NCBI GenBank assembly: GCA_023441125.1
Contig: JAEZQV010000168.1
Span: 1 to 21,423, forward strand
Reading direction: 5' to 3'
Origin: Bacillota bacterium
GTDB lineage: Bacteria; Bacillota_C; Negativicutes; Sporomusales; Sporomusaceae
Length of the DNA: 21,423 bases
Part shown: one piece after another, positions 7,284 to 14,665 of the stretch
How positions within the stretch are numbered: position 1 is the first letter of the stretch
How the letters are laid out: every line of letters starts with the position of its first letter
Position numbers and translations under genes: made by a program
The notes under the pieces: model-generated
Database searches by the model: none
What the model was told of the DNA's origin: nothing
What the model saw: only the letters and a program-made list of their open reading frames with translations

Positions 7284-8558
7284 CTAACTCCTTTGCTGTA
7301 ATGTACGGGTTGCCTTAACCAGGGCATCCTGGCTGCCAAAGGCACCGGCTTTGGTAACCACCCGCAGCATTTGCCCCTGGGCTGTTTTCATTTCTCCCAG
7401 CGGAATACCGGGGGCGATTTCCTCCAGTACCCGAATGCCGGTCACGCCCAGGCTGCGGCAAACGGCTACGGCGGTATCCCCGCCGGTCAGGGCCACCCCG
7501 GCTACCGCCTGCCGGTTAAGGATCGCGGCGCCGGCCCAGCCAAGAATTTCCGCAACCATATTGCTTACCTCAACCTTGGACAGCCCCAGCTTTTCCCCCG
7601 CAGCGGCCGCCCTACTGACAGAATCCGGCTGACAGCCTGACGTAAGCACCACACTTTTCCCCTGCTGCAGATACTGGATCGTCTGTTCCACGCAAGGCAG
7701 CCCGGCCGCCGGATTCCAGGGCAGGTAGTCAGCCATTTCCACTTGTAGCCAGATGTGTCCCGCAGCTATCAGGGCCTTGATTTGTTCGCGGGTGGCGGCG
7801 CTCACGCTGCCGGCAATGACCAAGGTTGGTTTGCGCGCATTGCTTTTTTCATTCCAGCCGAACAAGGCCGGCAGAAATTCTGCCAGACCGGCTGCTCCGG
7901 CCCACAGGATCTGCCCGGAGATACCGGCAGCAGCCGCCGCTACCAGTCTGAAATGCTCATCGAGCCAGGCATCACTGCTGATAATTTTGATTCCCTCGGC
8001 CAAAAACTGCCGGATTGCGCCGGCCACTGCCGCCTCTCCCTGGGCAAGCGCGGCAAAACCGATGTGCCCGACAGGCAGAGAAGTTTGCTGTTGCAATAAT
8101 TCCGGCAGCACCGTTTCGTTGACCGGACATTTGGGATCCCGGGCAATCTCGCTGGCCGAAAGCGGCACGCCGTTCAGCAGGTGATGCCCGCCAATGGTTG
8201 TGCGGCCTGTTTTGGGAAAGGCCGGCATGACCAGCGCAAAGTCATGCATGCCCAGATCCAGGATGGCTTTTATCTCCACACCCACATTCCCGCGCAAAGT
8301 AGAGTCTAATTTCTTGTAGAAATGCGTAAACCCGGCCTGCCGGGCCTGCTCAGCAGCCTGATATACCTTGGCATAGGCCTGCTCCCGGGGGATAGCCCGG
8401 CTATTGGTGTCCATGACGACAACAGTGGCGTTGGTTGCCGCCAGGCTGGCTCCTTCCAGCAGGATTTCCGTTGCTAATCCCTGGGCGGCAAACTGCACCC
8501 CGGTATCATTGGCGCCCGTTAAATCATCGGCGATAACAATCATTCCTGTGCTCTTCAA
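7284..8558 (-). CDS. DUF1537 four-carbon acid sugar kinase family protein
   Basis: About 424 residues. Family members phosphorylate acid sugars (D-erythronate, L-threonate, 3-oxo-tetronate) with ATP. N-terminal substrate domain: DDLTGAND (11-18), KKLDSTLRGN (82-91). C-terminal nucleotide domain: LTGGDTA (357-363) and TKAGAFGSQDAL (402-413). The start chosen is TTG at 8558, with GGAG 6 bases before it; a GTG at 8570 abuts the ribosome site and an ATG at 8543 would just keep the first strand. The gene begins about 20 bases after the RpiR stop and ends 3 bases before a short leader frame of the activator. In this cluster it may phosphorylate the keto acid made by the dehydratase or the GlcDF/isomerase genes. 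No PdxA2-, OtnC- or KdgA-like partner is present in the window. Confidence 0.92.
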   Translation of the reverse strand: MKSTGMIVIADDLTGANDTGVQFAAQGLATEILLEGASLAATNATVVVMDTNSRAIPREQAYAKVYQAAEQARQAGFTHFYKKLDSTLRGNVGVEIKAILDLGMHDFALVMPAFPKTGRTTIGGHHLLNGVPLSASEIARDPKCPVNETVLPELLQQQTSLPVGHIGFAALAQGEAAVAGAIRQFLAEGIKIISSDAWLDEHFRLVAAAAAGISGQILWAGAAGLAEFLPALFGWNEKSNARKPTLVIAGSVSAATREQIKALIAAGHIWLQVEMADYLPWNPAAGLPCVEQTIQYLQQGKSVVLTSGCQPDSVSRAAAAGEKLGLSKVEVSNMVAEILGWAGAAILNRQAVAGVALTGGDTAVAVCRSLGVTGIRVLEEIAPGIPLGEMKTAQGQMLRVVTKAGAFGSQDALVKATRTLQQRS

Positions 8559-8579
8559 AGCGAACTCCACTCCTTTGGG

Positions 8580-9431
8580 CTATCTGTTAAAATTACGGTA
8601 GGGCTTTAAGGCAATGCGCGACTGGTTGACACGATCCACGGCAGTATCACCCAGCTCCAGCGCGGCCATAACATAGAGGATATCAATAACCACCAATTGA
8701 ACAATGCGGGATATCATCGCATCGGACCGCATTTTGGTAGGACGGGTGCAGGTCAGCAGGTACGCGGCAACAAGCCGGGTAATACTGGAATCAATATAAC
8801 TGGTCAAAGCGCAGGTAAAACAGCCCTGCTCCTTGGCCAGCTCCAGCGTGCGCAGCACATCGGTGGTCTCACCGGAATGCGAGATGGCAAAAAAGACTTC
8901 CTCCGGCCGGGCGGTGGCGGCGGCAATTGTCATGATATGCGAATCGGTATAGGCGTGGATTTTAATCCCCAGCCGCAGGAATTTATGCATGACATCCTGG
9001 GCCACGATCCCGGAGGCCCCCAAGCCGATTACATGAACAACCGAGGCCCTGATAAACCGGCTCACAATATCCTCCAGGGCCTGCGGGTTGATTTGATGCT
9101 CCAGGTCGGCTATCCCCTGCACCGAGGACCGGATCACTTTCTGAATAATCGTGTCCGGCTGGTCTTCACGCTCTACCTCCTCATAAATTGGCCGTACTTC
9201 CTCTTCGGACAATTCTTTGGCCAGAGCAATGCGGAACATGGAGTAATTGTCATACCCCAGCAGGCGGTAAAAGCGGATAATGGTGGCATCGCCAACCTGG
9301 CAGCGCTCCGCCAGTTCATTGATCGGCAAATTGATAATCTCTTGCATATGTTCCTGCAGGTACCGCGCAATCCTCTCCTGCGATGCGGTAAATTGATTGC
9401 TCTGCATACGAATGCGCGAAAATAATGTCAC
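8580..9431 (-). CDS. MurR/RpiR-family transcriptional regulator
   Basis: 283 residues from a GTG start with AAGGAGG 9 bases upstream. An N-terminal HTH of the RpiR type covers about residues 1-77 (QFTASQERIARYL, then INELAERCQVGDATIIRFYRLLGY), followed by a SIS domain (about 125-255) with VIGLGASGIVAQD (134-146) and ISHSGETTDVL (183-193), which binds phosphosugars. It is the first gene of the cluster and directly upstream of the kinase, so its effector may be the phosphorylated product of that kinase. Two spaced GGAGAAAAT repeats upstream are candidate autoregulatory sites. Confidence 0.93.
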   Translation of the reverse strand: MTLFSRIRMQSNQFTASQERIARYLQEHMQEIINLPINELAERCQVGDATIIRFYRLLGYDNYSMFRIALAKELSEEEVRPIYEEVEREDQPDTIIQKVIRSSVQGIADLEHQINPQALEDIVSRFIRASVVHVIGLGASGIVAQDVMHKFLRLGIKIHAYTDSHIMTIAAATARPEEVFFAISHSGETTDVLRTLELAKEQGCFTCALTSYIDSSITRLVAAYLLTCTRPTKMRSDAMISRIVQLVVIDILYVMAALELGDTAVDRVNQSRIALKPYRNFNR

Positions 9432-9451
9432 GCAACACCACCTCCTTGGAG

Positions 9452-9491
9452 ATTTTCTCCACTTTATATATGTAATAAGAATATTTTCTCC
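9452..9491 (-). promoter_or_regulatory. Repeated GGAGAAAAT elements, candidate RpiR operator
   Basis: On the minus strand GGAGAAAAT occurs at 9491-9483 and 9460-9452, starts 31 bp apart (about three helical turns). Each opens a dyad: AGAA-AATA-TTCT distally and GGAGA-AAA-TCTCC proximally, the latter just upstream of the regulator's ribosome site. SIS-type regulators often bind paired dyads; the assignment is by position only. Confidence 0.4.
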
Positions 9492-9524
9492 TTTTCATAT
9501 TTGACACGGGCCGGCAAAACCCTT

Positions 9525-9553
9525 TTTATAATTGTTGTGAAATATCTACAAAA
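9525..9553 (-). promoter_or_regulatory. Possible sigma-A promoter of the RpiR-led operon
   Basis: Minus-strand TTTTGT (9553-9548), 17 bp, TATAAA (9530-9525) upstream of the RpiR gene. The -10 is good and the -35 poor. The start would fall near 9518, upstream of the GGAGAAAAT repeats. Confidence 0.35.
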
Positions 9554-9584
9554 TTATTAACGTAGGCCGCCTCCGTTCCGCCAG

Positions 9585-9629
9585 GAAAAAACCTCCTATT
9601 GCCGTCGGGAAATTCCGCAATAGGAGGTT
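9585..9629 (-). terminator. Rho-independent terminator after the TIM-barrel isomerase gene
   Basis: Perfect 13-bp arms (AACCTCCTATTGC at 9590-9602 and its complement at 9617-9629) with a 14-base loop; read on the minus strand the stem is followed by a run of six T. It ends the GlcD-to-isomerase operon 14 bases after its last stop codon and separates it from the RpiR-led cluster. Confidence 0.92.
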
Positions 9630-9642
9630 GCCTGTTCAAAGT

Positions 9643-10410
9643 CTATTTTAAATAAGCCAGGCTGCTGGCCACCCGTGCCAGCGGCGCATCGCCGCCGGGG
9701 AATTCCAGCGCCATCAGGCCCTGGTAACCGCCGGCCTCCAGCCTTGTTTTCAAACCTTTTACATCAACAAGGCCGGTGCCGGGATGGCTGTGTTTCAGCG
9801 TGCCGGTCTCGCAGACAATGTCTTTCAGGTGGACATATCCCACCTGCGCCTGGAACAGCGTCAGCGCCGCCTCCGGCCGGGTATTGGCATACAGCCAGTT
9901 GCCGGTGTCATAGGTCAGCCTGAGGGCCGGCAGTACGGCAAATACCTCTTTAAACAGCAGCGGATCGCCTTTTTTGGCATCCGGACCGTTTTCCACCGCC
10001 AGGGTAATAGCCAGTTCCCGGGCTTTGGCCAAAACCGGCCGCAGGGCCTCGGCCCACCAGGTTTGGCTGATAAAACCGGCGTCAAAGGGACCGTTGGCAA
10101 TATTAAAGCGTAAAACCTTTGCGCCAAGCCGGGCTGCAAGTGCAAGACCGGCTTGCAGCGACTGGATGGCCTGCAGGGTTTGCTCCCGGGCAGACGCCAG
10201 AATGGCTTCGTTGGAAGCATAGCTGCATACCATGCCATATTGGGTTAAGGTTGCTGCCACTTCAGGAATTTCCTCTGCCGGCTTTGTCCAATAAGGGCGA
10301 AATTCAACACCCCCACACCCGGCCTGCCGGGCCAGCGGAATTAAATCGGCCTGCTTCATGCCGGCTTTTAGTTCTTTATCCCAGGTTGCAGCACTAATAA
10401 TAAGCGTCAT
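9643..10410 (-). CDS. Sugar (phosphate) isomerase/epimerase, xylose-isomerase-like TIM barrel
   Basis: 255 residues from the ATG at 10410, which has GGAGG 8 bases upstream. The fold and length match the AP-endonuclease-2/xylose-isomerase-like family that includes hydroxypyruvate isomerase, OtnI and IolE-type enzymes. Likely metal ligands: E140 (AVENGPD), D168 (TYDTGNW), H194 (VHLKD) and E236 (LEFPGG). It is the last gene of the operon, 27 bases after the permease gene. Beside a 2-hydroxyacid dehydrogenase pair, a 2-oxo to 3-oxo acid isomerase (OtnI-like) is an attractive but unproven role. No signal peptide, so cytoplasmic. Confidence 0.85.
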   Translation of the reverse strand: MTLIISAATWDKELKAGMKQADLIPLARQAGCGGVEFRPYWTKPAEEIPEVAATLTQYGMVCSYASNEAILASAREQTLQAIQSLQAGLALAARLGAKVLRFNIANGPFDAGFISQTWWAEALRPVLAKARELAITLAVENGPDAKKGDPLLFKEVFAVLPALRLTYDTGNWLYANTRPEAALTLFQAQVGYVHLKDIVCETGTLKHSHPGTGLVDVKGLKTRLEAGGYQGLMALEFPGGDAPLARVASSLAYLK

Positions 10411-10437
10411 CAACAATACCTCCGATAAATGCGTCAG

Positions 10438-11700
10438 TTAGATTTTAAGCACGGTAAAGAACAGCCAGCTGAGCACGGCGCCGACAACAGCCATGGCAAA
10501 GCCCCAGATCATCATGCTGCGAAACAGTTTTGGCTTGTCAGTTTTCGGCCCGGCAGCGCCAATCAGGAGAGCGCCGTTAGTTGACAACGGGCTGACATCG
10601 ACCAAATGACCGGCCAATACAATGCTATAGATGATGGCCAGCGGATCACCGCCGCCCATTTTAGCTACCAAATCAGGCACCAACGGTATAAACGCCGGCA
10701 GAATCACGCCGGAAGTACTGGCATACGCAGAAATAATCGCGGCAACAAAACCAACCACCAAAGTGGCCGTATTCGGAGTCGAGAACTGGGCAATGAAATT
10801 AGAGAACAAAGCCATGCCGCCGACATCTTTCATTAGACCGATGAGTACGGTAACACCACAGACCATTAAGATCGTATTCCAAGGCATGCTTTTTACGGCC
10901 TGATTTTCATCAGCCGCATTTAAAATTGTTAAAACGGCGCCAATGGTGAAACCGGTAAGACCCACATCGAATTTGAAACCTAAAGCCAGTACCATTAACA
11001 AACCGATACCGCTCAGAGTCATAAGCTGCTGGCTGGTAAACACATCCACTTTGATATTGGCGATAGCGCTGGCTTGGGAATTAGAAGCGCCTTTTTTCCA
11101 AAGCTTCAGACCGCCAAATAGCAGATAAGCCATTATACCTATTACAAAGTGCCCGAGAGCATTATTAAAGAACACCGGGAATGCTATGCCTGCATAACCG
11201 ATTTTGGCTGCCAGGCTATTGACAATAACCCCGGTAGGGGCTATCGGCGAGACACCGCCGGCCTGAGCACCATTACCAACCATCAGTGCCATAAGAAAGG
11301 GACTGATGCCCACTTCCTCGGCCAGCAGCATAGCTGCCGGCGCCATGAGAGCAATGATGGAAATGTGGCCCGGCCCCATAGCGGACAAGGCAAAAGCAAC
11401 AAAAAACATTACGATAGGCAGAAGGGCAACATTTCCACGCACTGCTTTTACAGCATATTTGGTAATTTTATCAATGGTGCCGTTAACTTGCGCAATACCA
11501 AACAGGTAGGTTACGCCAGCCAGGGTCATAAACAGGCTGATCGGAAAACCGGCAATAATCTTGTCAGGTTTGATGCCGCCCATAACATGACCGACAATAA
11601 AGGCCAGGCCGATTGCCATAATACCAATGTTCTTAGGCGAAATACAGCTAACAACGATAGCAATTACTAAAGCAATCAACGATATGATAGATATATCCAC
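10438..11700 (-). CDS. MatC/SLC13-like dicarboxylate or hydroxyacid permease
   Basis: 420 residues with about twelve hydrophobic helices and no soluble domain. The start (GTG, AGGAG 6 bases upstream) leads to an N-terminus resembling the MatC dicarboxylate-carrier N-terminal domain (SPKNIGIMAIGLAFIVGHVMGG, with IGIMAIGLAF at 25-34). Other ion-transporter-like features are AMGPGHISIIALMAPAAMLL (112-131), GGVSPIAPTGVIVN (153-166) and, near the end, VDVSPLSTNGALLIGAAG (375-392); the two SP-containing hairpins are typical of this superfamily. It lies between the GlcF-like gene and the isomerase gene, so it probably imports the hydroxyacid oxidised by GlcD/GlcF-like proteins. Glycolate, lactate, malonate or a tetronate are all possible. 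Confidence 0.83.
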   Translation of the reverse strand: MDISIISLIALVIAIVVSCISPKNIGIMAIGLAFIVGHVMGGIKPDKIIAGFPISLFMTLAGVTYLFGIAQVNGTIDKITKYAVKAVRGNVALLPIVMFFVAFALSAMGPGHISIIALMAPAAMLLAEEVGISPFLMALMVGNGAQAGGVSPIAPTGVIVNSLAAKIGYAGIAFPVFFNNALGHFVIGIMAYLLFGGLKLWKKGASNSQASAIANIKVDVFTSQQLMTLSGIGLLMVLALGFKFDVGLTGFTIGAVLTILNAADENQAVKSMPWNTILMVCGVTVLIGLMKDVGGMALFSNFIAQFSTPNTATLVVGFVAAIISAYASTSGVILPAFIPLVPDLVAKMGGGDPLAIIYSIVLAGHLVDVSPLSTNGALLIGAAGPKTDKPKLFRSMMIWGFAMAVVGAVLSWLFFTVLKI

Positions 11701-11733
11701 TTACGTCTCCTCCATTTTCTAATCAGGTACATA

Positions 11734-13035
11734 TCAGGAAATATTGGGTTGCACTTTGTGTTTTCGCCCTGCAGCATAAGCCTGCGCCACTAATTCAATA
11801 GTATGCATGACATTTTGTGGAGCATGATTTTGCTCCAGGCCGTCGGTCAGGTGCATCCGGCAGGAACCGCAGCCGGCAATGACCAAATCAGCACCGGTAC
11901 CGGCAATATCGGCAATTTTGCGGTCATTGATATCCCGCGACAGTTCATAATGAACCAGATTGAAGCTGCCGCCTGAACCGCAGCACCGTCCCGGTTCCTT
12001 CATCTCAGTGACAGTAACGCCCGGAATAGCGGCCACCAGTTGCCGCACCTGTTTGGTAACCCCCATGCCGCGGGCCCCGAGGTGACACGGATCATGGATA
12101 GTTACCTGCGCCTTCACTTCACCCATGGCCGCCTTGTCCAGCGGCATAACCTCGGTCAGGTATTCGGCGATGTCATAGGTCTTCTTGGAAATAGCCGCCA
12201 GTTTTTGCAAATAGGCTTCATCCCCGGCCAGCAGCCGCGCATATTCGTGCCGCCAGGCGCTGCCGCAGGAGCCGCAGATGGTAATAACGGCATCCACCTT
12301 TTGTTCGGCAAAGACATCGATGTTGTGTCTGGCCAATAAGCGTCCGCCGGCGGCATCGCCGGCAGTAAATACCGGATAGCCGCAGCAATGCTGGTATTTA
12401 GGCTGCACTACCTCAATGTTGTTGGCCAGGAGAACGTCAATGGTGGCCCGCCCGGACCCGGTATAAATATAGTTGGCCATACAGCCGGTGAAAAAAGCCA
12501 CCCTGGCTTTGGGACGGGCTACTTTAATTACTTCCGGATATTCTTTGCGCAGCGACCGGCTGGCAAAAGGCGGGATGATCCTTCTCCGGGCAAGCCCCGG
12601 CATGGGAAAGCGGGCAATAGCCCCCAGCCGTTTACCCGGCAGGCGTTTAATGCCAAAATCCTGGCCCAGGGAAGCCATACTCAGGCAAAAGTCAAACAAG
12701 GCGCGGTGTTTTAGCAGACTGAATACCGCTTGCTTGACAGGGGAAAGCCCGTTTTTTTCCGCCAGCAATTCACGGCCGGCCAGGATAAGCTCGTCGGCGG
12801 CCACACCGCTGGGACACTGGGCCGAACAGGTCTTGCACAGCAGGCATTTACCCAATATGGCCTGCAGTTCTTCGGTCGGCACAGCTTTGCCCTCCAGAAA
12901 ACTGCGCAATAGCGCCAGCTTGCCGCGGGCAACCGCCGACTCGTCACTTAGCTCTTTAAATACCGGACAGGCCGACCGGCACTGACCGCACCGGACACAC
13001 TGATTGACGACACGGCGTAATGCGTCTGCATTCAT
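11734..13035 (-). CDS. GlcF-like Fe-S oxidoreductase subunit (two [4Fe-4S], two CCG domains)
   Basis: 433 residues from ATG 13035, with AGAGG upstream; a GTG at 13044 falls inside that ribosome site. Two ferredoxin-type clusters: C13, C16, C19, C23 (CVRCGQCRSACP) and C64, C67, C70, C74 (CLLCKTCSAQCP). Then two cysteine-rich CCG domains with FFTGC, HCCGYP, DPCHLGARG, RCCGSGGSF and CGSCRMHL, as in GlcF and HdrD-type proteins, where they hold further redox centres. It should pass electrons from the GlcD-like flavoprotein, encoded 15 bases upstream, to a membrane acceptor or to a flavodoxin/ferredoxin pool. Length is close to the roughly 400-430 of GlcF. Residue positions count from the ATG chosen. 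Confidence 0.92.
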   Translation of the reverse strand: MNADALRRVVNQCVRCGQCRSACPVFKELSDESAVARGKLALLRSFLEGKAVPTEELQAILGKCLLCKTCSAQCPSGVAADELILAGRELLAEKNGLSPVKQAVFSLLKHRALFDFCLSMASLGQDFGIKRLPGKRLGAIARFPMPGLARRRIIPPFASRSLRKEYPEVIKVARPKARVAFFTGCMANYIYTGSGRATIDVLLANNIEVVQPKYQHCCGYPVFTAGDAAGGRLLARHNIDVFAEQKVDAVITICGSCGSAWRHEYARLLAGDEAYLQKLAAISKKTYDIAEYLTEVMPLDKAAMGEVKAQVTIHDPCHLGARGMGVTKQVRQLVAAIPGVTVTEMKEPGRCCGSGGSFNLVHYELSRDINDRKIADIAGTGADLVIAGCGSCRMHLTDGLEQNHAPQNVMHTIELVAQAYAAGRKHKVQPNIS

Positions 13036-13050
13036 GTTGTTCACCTCTTT

Positions 13051-14448
13051 CTACAGGCCCATTTTACCGGGATTTAAAATGTTACGGGGATCAAGCGCCT
13101 GTTTGATGGTCCGCATAACGTCAAGCGCCGGGCCATGTTCCCGCTCCATATACTTGGCGCGCACAAGGCCGATGCCATGCTCGCCGGTCACGGTGCCATT
13201 CAGCCGTAAGGCCATTTCGTGGATTTCATCGCCGACTTTTTTCACCCGTTCAATTTCCTCCGGGCTTTCCAGGTCGATGACCGGAGCCGAATGGAAGTTG
13301 CCGTCAGCCACATGTCCATAGGTGACAATAATGGTATTGTACTTTTCACCAATGGCCTGGATGCCTTCCAGCGCAGCACCGACATTAGTAATCGGCACAC
13401 AGATATCTTCACCGATATATACCCGGGTAGCGCCCGGCCGTACCCGGCCGCTGGCCGCACCGACAACACTGCGCGCCTCCCACAGGCTTTTTACCTGCGC
13501 CGGCTCATCTGTCCAGCTAACCTCCATGGCGATCGACTTACATACCTCCGCCACTCTCTGGGCCTGGTAGGCCACGCCCGGCGGCGGACCGTCCACTTCG
13601 AAAAATAATACGGCCGCAGCGTTATCCGGCAATGTAATGGATGGCTTATACATGGTGGCGGCTTTAATCGCCGACTTATCCAGAATTTCAATGGCCGAAG
13701 GCACAATCTTATTGCGGAACACTTCCACCACCGCCTTACCGGCATCACCCAGTTCCTTAAAGGCTGCTACGGCAATTCCTTTTTTCTCAGGCAACGGCAT
13801 AATCTTGAGGCGGGCTTTGGTAATGATGCCCAGTGTGCCTTCGGCGCCCACAAAGAGTTTGGTCAGTTCATAACCGGAAGCCGTTTTGAGCGAACGGCAA
13901 TTCATCCCGCCGGTGGTAATAATCCGGCCGTCAGCCAGCACCACTTCCAGACCCAGTACGTATTCCCGGGTCGTACCGTATTTCATGGCCCGCATCCCGC
14001 TGGCATTATAGGAAATCATGCCGCCAATGGTAGCCATTTTGGTGCTGCCGGGGTCCGGCGGAAAGGAAAAGCCCAGCGGGGCCAGCTGCTGATTGAGGTC
14101 CGCGTGCACAACTCCCGGCTCAATAATGACCTGCAAATTGTCGGTGTCTACTGTCAGCACCCGGTTAAGGGCCGACATGTCGATGACCAGACCGCCGCCG
14201 GCAGCCACCGAACCGCCGCACTGGCCGGTACCTGCCCCCCGGGGTACGACCGGGATATTGTGCTCGTTACAGTACTTTAGGACCGGCACAATGGCTTCAG
14301 CCGACCGGGGGGTAAAGACAGCATCCGGCAGATACTTGTTAAGCTGGGAATCCAGCGAAGAATCATAGGCGTAACACATAAGGTCGGCCTGATTGGTACA
14401 AATGCTCTCTTTGCCGGCAATCTTTACTAACTCGTCAATATGACTCAT
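13051..14448 (-). CDS. GlcD-like FAD-dependent 2-hydroxyacid dehydrogenase
   Basis: 465 residues, the standard length of GlcD/D-lactate dehydrogenase. A PCMH-type FAD domain has PRGAGTGQCGGS (69-80) and PDPGSTKMATIGGMISYNASGM (131-152); the C-terminal FAD-linked oxidase domain has YGHVADGNFH with H379 and H386 (metal/substrate ligands in D-lactate dehydrogenases), TGEHGIG (421-427) and LNPGKMGL at the end. It oxidises a 2-hydroxyacid (glycolate, D-lactate, D-2-hydroxy acids) to the 2-oxoacid, with the GlcF-like protein as electron acceptor. It is the first gene after the sigma-54 promoter at 14500-14515. The ATG start is backed by an AGGAGG 13 bases upstream, a long spacing. The substrate cannot be told from sequence. 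Confidence 0.92.
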   Translation of the reverse strand: MSHIDELVKIAGKESICTNQADLMCYAYDSSLDSQLNKYLPDAVFTPRSAEAIVPVLKYCNEHNIPVVPRGAGTGQCGGSVAAGGGLVIDMSALNRVLTVDTDNLQVIIEPGVVHADLNQQLAPLGFSFPPDPGSTKMATIGGMISYNASGMRAMKYGTTREYVLGLEVVLADGRIITTGGMNCRSLKTASGYELTKLFVGAEGTLGIITKARLKIMPLPEKKGIAVAAFKELGDAGKAVVEVFRNKIVPSAIEILDKSAIKAATMYKPSITLPDNAAAVLFFEVDGPPPGVAYQAQRVAEVCKSIAMEVSWTDEPAQVKSLWEARSVVGAASGRVRPGATRVYIGEDICVPITNVGAALEGIQAIGEKYNTIIVTYGHVADGNFHSAPVIDLESPEEIERVKKVGDEIHEMALRLNGTVTGEHGIGLVRAKYMEREHGPALDVMRTIKQALDPRNILNPGKMGL

Positions 14449-14499
14449 GATAATTCCACTACCTCCTCGAATAACATATTTGTCACCGTACTACTGTTA

Positions 14500-14515
14500 T
14501 GCAAGTTATATGCCA
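14500..14515 (-). promoter_or_regulatory. Sigma-54 (-24/-12) promoter of the GlcD operon
   Basis: Minus-strand TGGCATATAACTTGCA has the invariant GG (14514-14513) and GC (14502-14501) 10 bp apart and differs from TGGCACGnnnnTTGCW at two positions (TA for CG). It lies about 52 bp upstream of the GlcD start codon and downstream of the second PrpR-type activator gene, its likely regulator. A weak dyad at 14537-14550 (GCTGCC-CT-GGCAAC) is the only enhancer-like candidate nearby. Confidence 0.72.
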
Positions 14516-14609
14516 AACTTAAATCTCTATGCAGCGGCTGCCCTGGCAACCCGTCTGACTATGATAATTTCTGAACTTACGTGCCGCTTTCCTGCCCGCC
14601 GTGAAAACC

Positions 14610-14655
14610 GTGAAAAGGAGATACTGTTTCATTTGAAACAGTATCTCCTTTTCAC
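14610..14655 (-). terminator. Strong 22-bp-arm hairpin, terminator of the activator gene
   Basis: Two perfect 22-base arms (14610-14631, 14634-14655) with a 2-base loop; both ends of the stem carry AAAAGGAG/CTCCTTTT, giving a T-run in either direction. It starts about 10 bases after the activator stop and seals it from the GlcD operon promoter downstream. Confidence 0.82.
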
Positions 14656-14665
14656 AAATGATACA

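Noticed and set aside
7241..7345. N-terminal extension of the first activator to an upstream ATG
   Set aside because: It overlaps the kinase gene, has no ribosome site, and the PrpR_N domain starts right after the ATG at 7240.
8697..9425. 242-codon plus-strand frame opposite the RpiR gene
   Set aside because: Shadow of the RpiR frame, which has clear HTH and SIS motifs.
9501..9532. Plus-strand TTGACA and TATAAT upstream of the terminator
   Set aside because: Spacer is 20 bp, too long for a normal sigma-A promoter, and no plus-strand gene follows.
14537..14550. GCTGCC-CT-GGCAAC dyad as enhancer for the second sigma-54 promoter
   Set aside because: Single copy, one mismatch, and too near the promoter for a confident enhancer call.
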